Of a stretch of 10,914 nt of DNA, positions 6,519 to 10,914 are shown one piece after another. The stretch is from Anaerolineales bacterium (GTDB lineage Bacteria > Chloroflexota > Anaerolineae > Anaerolineales > E44-bin32): assembly GCA_030642885.1 (NCBI GenBank), contig DAOWMX010000045.1, positions 1 through 10,914 of the forward strand, in the 5' to 3' direction. The notes under the pieces were generated by a model. It was not told the origin of the DNA. It worked only from the letters and a program-made list of their open reading frames with translations, and searched no databases. Each line of letters starts with the position of its first letter. The stretch's first letter is position 1. The translations under genes and the position numbers were made by a program.

Positions 6519-6599
6519 GTCGGCCTCTACGATTTGTGTATATGACGAAACTGAGCAGCAATAAACCGCATGGTCGAACACATAATTTGGACGAGAACC
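6519..6599 (+). repeat. 81-nt direct repeat, copy B (upstream of Asp-box lipoprotein)
   Basis: This is the ungapped partner of 3981-4061, in the same orientation. As in copy A, a P2 palindrome lies upstream (75 bases away here, 35 in copy A). With copy A it brackets the sortase gene. Confidence 0.6.
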
Positions 6600-6647
6600 T
6601 GCTTTTCTTCTTGATGGGTGATATCATGAGATCAAAGTGCCAGAAGT

Positions 6648-6680
6648 TCTCCAGAAAGTACCCGTCACCCGATCTGGAGA
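6648..6680 (+). promoter_or_regulatory. Leader hairpin directly before a ribosome-binding site
   Basis: TCTCCAGA (6648-6655) and TCTGGAGA (6673-6680) are exact 8-bp inverted repeats around a 17-base loop. The AGGAG ribosome-binding site of the gene at 6693 starts two bases after the stem. The structure would be in the mRNA leader and might affect ribosome access. That effect is inference. Confidence 0.4.
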
Positions 6681-6692
6681 GAGGAGCGCTCG

Positions 6693-8498
6693 ATGAAAAC
6701 CCGCCATGGTTTTATCCCACTACTCGTGTTCCTGCTTCTCACATCAGCCTGCGGGACACCCGAGACCACCCCCCCAGCAGATACGCCTACCTCGCCAACA
6801 GTAGAAATCACGGTCACTGAAAGCGTACAAAACAGCACGCCTTCCCCTACGCCCCCCGAGCCTACTCGTTACCCGTCAACAGCGCCAGTTCCAGAAAATG
6901 TGACTCCTATCCCACCACTCACGGCTGGTGAACCGGTGGCGATCACATCCATCCATATGCTCACAGAGCTTGGTGGATGGGCTATCGGCGGCGATCAAGA
7001 CCCGGGCGATCATATCTTGCGCACCTTGGATGGCGGCGAGACCTGGGCGGATGTCACTCCGCCTGAACCTATCGAGTCTGCTGTACCGGCGCGCAAAGCT
7101 GCTGTGGGATCTTTCCTAAGTCTCGATCAAGCCTGGGTTCTGTTTTATCCGGACAAGTTTTACGGCGGCTTAACCCCCGCGAGCATTTGGTGGACCGATG
7201 ATGGGGGAACAAGCTGGACACGAGGTGCGCTCGATAAACGATTGGAGATCAATGAAGACCCTCCAAGCGTGTTATTTGTCGACAATCAAACGGGTTGGAT
7301 CTTCGTTGAGAGCGTCGTGGGAATGGGGCATCATTTATTTTACTTACTGCGGTCGGAGGACGGCGGCAATTCCTGGGAAGTCCAGGCAGAACCCCCGGAT
7401 AGTGTGACGACATGCCACCGCACAGCAATCACCTTTCTCGATTCCCAACATGGCTGGATGACCAGCCAATGCCCATTCGAACTTGCTGGCGGCGTCTTCC
7501 TCGAGACGACGAACAACGGAGGAGACACATGGGAACGGCGCACCCTCCCCCCTCCAACGGGCAACCCTAATCATTTTGAGCAATCCAGCCTATGCAGAAC
7601 ACGATCCCCCAATCTCTTCGGACAAGGTCAAGGGACCTTGATCGTGACTTGCCACTCAAAAAGTGGAGACACTTCAGACCTCGTATACTCAACATGGGAT
7701 GACGGTTCGACATGGCAGACGAGCACCTTCCCCGGCGGCGAGCTTTCGATGGAAGTGGGTGGCTTCGGCTGGGCCTTCGGATTGGAGATTTCGAATACAC
7801 TGGATTTTGGTCTGACCTGGGAGCGAGTGAAGATCGTGAGCTGGGAGGGTCAATTCAGCTTCATCGATCATGATCGGGGGTGGGCGGTCGCACGCGCTGA
7901 CGAAGAAATTGCGCTCGTCCAGACCATCGACGGTGGAAAGACCTGGCAAGAGCTTGATCCGGTAGTCGGGCCCTCTATGACCATCTCCCAAGCAGAAGCA
8001 TGTTTGCTTTCGGCTTCAAGTTCCATAACCGCTTATACCCGCCCTAGTCTGCAAGCAGAGCCATTCGGCGATCTGCCAGTTGGAATGTCACTCTATGCAA
8101 CCGCTCGCACTGCTGATGGATGGATCGGATTCGATCCGGGGTACGCCCAGGCGGCGAACATCGGCGTTTTCCACCACCGCTGGGTTCAAGAGGGACCATC
8201 CATCGATCTCGAAGGTGATTGTGATTCTCTTCCCATCGTCGTCGGCCCTCCCCCGGGAATATGTTTCAATATGTTTATGATCGACGCGCCGCTCCTTGCG
8301 CAACCGCTGCTCGACGCCGATGTGCTCCACTTGATCACGTCGGCGGATTACGCAATGGTGATTGGAAAATCGGCGGATGGTTGGTTGAAGATCGATCTGA
8401 GCGTAGGAAACATTGGACAGAATATCGAAGGTTGGGTCGAGGGGATGAATGCCAATCTCAACGGGCCTTGCGCCGACCTACCCATAGTTGAACCATGA
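6693..8498 (+). CDS. Asp-box (YCF48/BNR-type) beta-propeller lipoprotein with two SH3-like modules
   Basis: This gene encodes a 601-residue exported lipoprotein. The start is supported by AGGAG (6682-6686) six bases before the ATG. The lipobox is TSAC with Cys20. A Thr/Pro-rich linker spans about 21-78. The main domain (about 80-425) has seven Asp-box motifs of the form T/S-x-D-x-G-x-[TS]-W: TLDGGETW 111, TDDGGTSW 168, SEDGGNSW 221, TNNGGDTW 273, TWDDGSTW 334, TLDFGLTW 369 and TIDGGKTW 411. They alternate with GW strands (GGWAIGG, TGWIFVE, HGWMTSQ, FGWAFGL, RGWAVAR). This is the signature of YCF48/HCF136-like and BNR propellers. Two SH3-like units follow (about 437-516 and 524-599), each with an ADGW strand (ADGWIGFDPG, ADGWLKIDLS) and ending C-D/A-x-LPIV. 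Sialidase-type activity is not implied, because Asp boxes are structural. Binding partner unknown; a photosystem role is unlikely to be inferable here. Confidence 0.88.
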   Translation: MKTRHGFIPLLVFLLLTSACGTPETTPPADTPTSPTVEITVTESVQNSTPSPTPPEPTRYPSTAPVPENVTPIPPLTAGEPVAITSIHMLTELGGWAIGGDQDPGDHILRTLDGGETWADVTPPEPIESAVPARKAAVGSFLSLDQAWVLFYPDKFYGGLTPASIWWTDDGGTSWTRGALDKRLEINEDPPSVLFVDNQTGWIFVESVVGMGHHLFYLLRSEDGGNSWEVQAEPPDSVTTCHRTAITFLDSQHGWMTSQCPFELAGGVFLETTNNGGDTWERRTLPPPTGNPNHFEQSSLCRTRSPNLFGQGQGTLIVTCHSKSGDTSDLVYSTWDDGSTWQTSTFPGGELSMEVGGFGWAFGLEISNTLDFGLTWERVKIVSWEGQFSFIDHDRGWAVARADEEIALVQTIDGGKTWQELDPVVGPSMTISQAEACLLSASSSITAYTRPSLQAEPFGDLPVGMSLYATARTADGWIGFDPGYAQAANIGVFHHRWVQEGPSIDLEGDCDSLPIVVGPPPGICFNMFMIDAPLLAQPLLDADVLHLITSADYAMVIGKSADGWLKIDLSVGNIGQNIEGWVEGMNANLNGPCADLPIVEP

Positions 8499-8578
8499 TC
8501 GAACCTGGATAAGCGTTTTCTCACGACCAGGCCATTTCCTACCGACAGAACATCAGATTTTCAAAACTGAAGCGATCC

Positions 8579-9502
8579 TCATTGTGCAAACATCTCGAAT
8601 AAAAGAGGGTTTATCCTAGACCAATCGGGGGCTAAAACCTGCGCACCTTCCGCAGTCGTAAAGCCCTGGACCATCTCTCGGGAGATGATTCGGGCGTCGA
8701 TTCCGCCAGACCCGCTGCGTAACACTGCTACCAACAACCGGGGCCAGACCCATGCAGCCAAATCCGTATCAACATGGTGGATAAGTGAAATAAAAGCTCC
8801 CGGCAGAAGAGGCCAACCACGCGGATCGGAAATTTTACGTAATAAAGCCTTGATGAATATCTGGCCATGCGCCATACGGAAGAAGTCATCGCTTCCTTCC
8901 CTGTCACGTACGAAAGCTAACGCTGACTCCCCGTCCAACACATGGATCCCGGGAGGCAGACCGCCAGTTGGTGTTTCTAACTCGATAGGAACACCTCCCA
9001 GCGCATCGACAACAGAAATTAATCCTTCGAAATTGAACCTCACATAAGCGTCCACATCCACCCCAAAGTTCTCGTGGACGGTTCTCACCGCCGCTGCAGG
9101 ACCTGAGCCTGCATTCTCTGCTTCTGCAAAGAAATGCGCGGTGTTGATGCGGTTTTCACCATTTCCTGGGATGCTCACCCAGAGATCCCGCGGGATCGAA
9201 AGCATGCCAACATAAGGTTGTGGAGGCACGACCGTGGTGAGAATCATCGTATCGCTCCGCCCTAGATTGGTGCCAGCTGGCGAACGGTCAATCCCGAGCA
9301 GCAATATATTCGTCCGCATGGGTACAAACAAGTAGATCGCGGTGACGAATCCAAGAAGAATCCCAAGAAAGACCGCTCTTCGCCTCCAGGGTTTGCGAGG
9401 CTCGGCTGAAAGAACCACTGTGTGTGGCTTCGTTAGTCCTTCTGTCCGAGTCGATCTCACCCGCACAGGTTGGGTGTCTTCCATATCAAATGGACCATTC
9501 AT
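8579..9502 (-). CDS. LytR-CpsA-Psr (LCP) family cell-wall glycopolymer ligase
   Basis: This 307-residue membrane protein belongs to a family whose members transfer lipid-linked glycopolymers to the cell wall outside the membrane. An RRR cluster and one transmembrane helix (about 43-60) give an N-in anchor. The LCP domain follows: LLLGID (67-72), GRSDTM (81-86), SIPRD (102-106), NRIN (117-120), and FVRDR (197-201) with DDFFRMAHGQ (205-214). These include the Arg and Asp residues that bind pyrophosphate and magnesium in characterised members. The frame also extends to a GTG at 9550. I prefer ATG 9502 because nothing supports the GTG, but neither start has a clear ribosome-binding site. The gene converges on the Asp-box lipoprotein (80 bases between stop codons) and diverges from a small membrane protein. 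No polymer-synthesis genes are adjacent, so the polymer is unknown. Confidence 0.92.
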   Translation of the reverse strand: MNGPFDMEDTQPVRVRSTRTEGLTKPHTVVLSAEPRKPWRRRAVFLGILLGFVTAIYLFVPMRTNILLLGIDRSPAGTNLGRSDTMILTTVVPPQPYVGMLSIPRDLWVSIPGNGENRINTAHFFAEAENAGSGPAAAVRTVHENFGVDVDAYVRFNFEGLISVVDALGGVPIELETPTGGLPPGIHVLDGESALAFVRDREGSDDFFRMAHGQIFIKALLRKISDPRGWPLLPGAFISLIHHVDTDLAAWVWPRLLVAVLRSGSGGIDARIISREMVQGFTTAEGAQVLAPDWSRINPLLFEMFAQ

Positions 9503-9596
9503 AGGCGCAGATTCTACCACCCATTTTTTTGGATGACGGGAGAGCCACACCTTGTGTTTTTTTCTGCACTAGACCAATGATAGAACTAGAAGGTGA

Positions 9597-9626
9597 TTGC
9601 TTAATCTATGTTATGAACCGTAATAT
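9597..9626 (+). promoter_or_regulatory. Weak sigma70-like promoter candidate
   Basis: TTGCTT (9597-9602) and TAATAT (9621-9626) are 18 bases apart, upstream of the small gene at 9655. If used, transcription would begin after the earlier ATGs at 9613 and 9628, which favours the start at 9655. The match is modest and promoter rules for this lineage are not certain. Confidence 0.25.
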
Positions 9627-9654
9627 TATGAAGAACCTGCGAAAGAGACATGCC

Positions 9655-9975
9655 ATGGCTAAATCCTTACTCTTATTTATCCTTCTATTGTTCGTCGCCA
9701 CGTGGCTTGTTGCCAGACCAGCCGTGTTTATCATCCCGCCAATGTACGAGTATCCAACAGGGGCAACGCTGCTTTATTATGATCGGGCAAGCGGAGCCCC
9801 TTTCTTTTCGTCAACCGAGTCTTATTGCCTGTACTCGACGGGTGATGTGACCACGCGCTGTCGCAACGCGGCACTCAATTCGATCAATCCCTTGCTTAGA
9901 AACCTTCTCACAACTTTACCGTATTCAGAATGGGCATATCTGCGAAGCACAAACGGGGTGATGTACAACCCGTAA
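9655..9975 (+). CDS. Small membrane-anchored protein of unknown function
   Basis: I do not recognise this protein. From ATG 9655 it has 106 residues: a Lys, a hydrophobic helix at about 4-20 (SLLLFILLLFVATWLV), then an extracytoplasmic part with YEYPTGATLLYYDRASGAPF and two Cys (58 and 69) that could form a disulfide. In-frame ATGs at 9613 and 9628 would add a basic N-terminus. I chose 9655 because GAG lies seven bases before it and a possible promoter overlaps the earlier ATGs, but the start is uncertain. It is transcribed divergently from the LCP gene and precedes another small anchored protein by 106 bases. Topology suggests a role at the outer membrane-water face. Nothing more can be supported. 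Confidence 0.6.
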   Translation: MAKSLLLFILLLFVATWLVARPAVFIIPPMYEYPTGATLLYYDRASGAPFFSSTESYCLYSTGDVTTRCRNAALNSINPLLRNLLTTLPYSEWAYLRSTNGVMYNP

Positions 9976-10081
9976 GCGGATCGAGCTGAAATATCCATAA
10001 AAATTACCTGGTTCCCCAACGAAGGTACCCTATGGTTAACCTCGATTCCCAGAGGAGCCGACTTTCACTCACAAATAAACC

Positions 10082-10405
10082 ATGGATAATGGCGACAGTT
10101 CCCCATCTTTGAAGCTGCTTCTGAAAATCTTCATCATCACAATTTTCAGCCTTCTTGCATTAACTCAATTGTCAGGAATGCTCGTTGCTAGACGCGGCGG
10201 GATCGCTGGATCGTTCGGAATCCGCGCTATGACTCACGATTGCATTGGACTGCGCATTAGTAAAGAGACGGCGATTGAATTGTTCCCTGAAGGTGAAATC
10301 GAATTTCAAATTCCATTATTCCATTTCCGCTACTCTGTATCATCTGAGTTTGCTGATTCGGACCGGGTGGTTTGCATCGGGCAGGATATCTGGTTCGGGG
10401 AATAG
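10082..10405 (+). CDS. Small membrane-anchored protein with paired cysteines, unknown function
   Basis: This frame encodes 107 residues that I cannot assign. Residues about 11-33 form a hydrophobic helix (LLLKIFIITIFSLLALTQLSG), followed by an Arg pair and a soluble domain. That domain contains HDCIGLRI (Cys54) and VVCIGQDIW (Cys98). The repeated CIG context of the two Cys suggests a disulfide closing a small beta domain. No ribosome-binding site is visible before the ATG, so expression may rely on a leaderless transcript or an unusual signal. It follows another small anchored protein in the same orientation and may share its transcript. The two show no obvious sequence similarity beyond the membrane helix. 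Confidence 0.55.
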   Translation: MDNGDSSPSLKLLLKIFIITIFSLLALTQLSGMLVARRGGIAGSFGIRAMTHDCIGLRISKETAIELFPEGEIEFQIPLFHFRYSVSSEFADSDRVVCIGQDIWFGE

Positions 10406-10703
10406 CTGGAATCCAGGGAGCACAATCTGACATCGCCGGGAATCGAAGCTGCGTGAGGCCTCACGTGAATTAGCGCCATCCATCTTGCATGACCGCAGGG
10501 TGCTTTGTGATTCTCTATATAGCCGTCACTACCTGTTCTTGTTATCCAGGTTCTCCTTCAAATTGTATGGTGACCTGGCGGATTTGCGCTGCGTTGTCCC
10601 GCCTGAAGCTGAACTTCTGGTCCCTCCTGGTGATGACGGAGGAAGTCGTTCTTATCCATCCATAATTTCCAGCATAACCAATCCCCAAGTTCAAGTTAAA
10701 ACA

Positions 10704-10790
10704 TCAAGGCGCAGGCTACACCTCCGACCGGAAGCAGAGCTTCCGCACTCCACATACAATCAACAACCCCTCACCAGCGTGGGAAGAACC
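10704..10790 (+). repeat. Dispersed composite repeat, copy 2 (family P4)
   Basis: TCAAGGCGCA, then GACCGGAAGC-N3-GCTTCCG (perfect 7-bp stem 10729-10735 with 10739-10745), then a block reading ACAACCCCTCACCAGCGTGG followed by GAAGAACC. Order and spacing parallel copy 1 at 2102-2177. The last block differs from copy 1 at only a few positions, mostly transitions. Confidence 0.65.
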
Positions 10791-10870
10791 ACAATGTACA
10801 TCTCATAAGCGCTGCTGGGTATTCCTTAGAGACGTCCCTTTGAAACGTAAAGCCAGATCGATCGTTGTCA

Positions 10871-10907
10871 GGGGGTGTGGGGGCAGACTACTGCACCCAC
10901 GTCCCCC
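10871..10907. repeat. GC-rich imperfect hairpin
   Basis: GCAG (10883-10886) and CTGC (10891-10894) form the inner stem around ACTA. The stem continues outward through GTGGG/CCCAC and GGGGG/CCCCC with one mismatch, one wobble and one bulge. A further CCCC-TT-GGGG follows at 10904-10914. It may be a terminator-like structure or a repeat that continues past the window edge. Confidence 0.5.
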
Positions 10908-10914
10908 TTGGGGG

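Larger units (their letters stand above)
6181..6692. other. Intergenic region between divergent sortase and Asp-box lipoprotein genes
   Basis: These 512 bases must contain the promoters of both flanking genes, but I see no convincing -35/-10 pair for either. Repeats occupy 6346-6365, 6416-6475 and 6519-6599, and a hairpin sits just before the ribosome-binding site at 6682. The minus-strand open frame 6074-6400 crosses a repeat and is probably incidental. Confidence 0.65.
10406..10914. other. Non-coding tail with repeats and hairpins
   Basis: I find no convincing gene here. It contains a perfect 14-bp palindrome CGTGAGGCCTCACG (10452-10465), a possible decayed P4 core CCTGAAGCTGAACTTCTGG (10602-10620), the P4 repeat at 10704-10790, and a GC-rich hairpin near the window end. 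The open frame 10485-10808 spans the repeat and is probably not translated. Confidence 0.6.

Noticed and set aside
10485..10808. 107-codon plus-strand open frame near the window end
   Set aside because: About a third of it is the P4 repeat, the composition is not protein-like, and there is no ribosome-binding site.

Overview
The window looks like an accessory, cell-envelope stretch of a Chloroflexota chromosome, most likely an Anaerolineae-type lineage. This is inferred from protein style, not from a marker gene. The clues are three large lipoproteins with lipobox signal peptides (two with Thr/Pro-rich linkers), degenerate SH3-like tails of a kind I associate with this phylum, a DUF11-plus-sortase fusion with an internal LPPTG motif, and intergenic spaces full of short palindromic repeats. 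No RNA gene, CRISPR array, transposase or phage gene is visible.

Layout. Bases 1-124 are upstream sequence carrying a perfect TGTGA-N6-TCACA palindrome. A 582-residue lipoprotein (125-1873, +) has four Cys-marked FnIII-like repeats and an SH3-like, Cys-rich tail, and is followed by a strong hairpin. Bases 1874-2694 are non-coding: a perfect 33-nt palindrome, a dispersed repeat, and on the minus strand a 58-codon remnant resembling the C-terminus of an ion-transporter permease. A second lipoprotein (2695-3591, +) has a PsbP/Mog1-like family feel. Bases 3592-4068 hold several palindromic repeats.

The sortase fusion gene (4069-6180, -) encodes a lectin-like region, a DUF11 domain, a calcium-loop-like segment, LPPTG and a complete-looking sortase domain. 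It is bracketed by two directly oriented copies of a composite repeat (3925-4061 and 6416-6599). A third lipoprotein (6693-8498, +) carries seven Asp-box motifs (YCF48/BNR-type propeller) and two C-terminal SH3-like modules. A LytR-CpsA-Psr ligase gene (8579-9502, -) converges on it. Divergent from the ligase gene lie two small membrane-anchored proteins of unknown function (9655-9975 and 10082-10405, +). The last 500 bases are repeat-bearing non-coding sequence ending in a GC-rich hairpin.

Together, every recognisable intact gene has an export or membrane signal, and two (sortase, LCP) belong to families that make covalent attachments at the cell surface. Intergenic distances are mostly large and strands alternate, so these look like separately transcribed surface genes rather than one operon. 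Physical proximity is the only evidence for cooperation.
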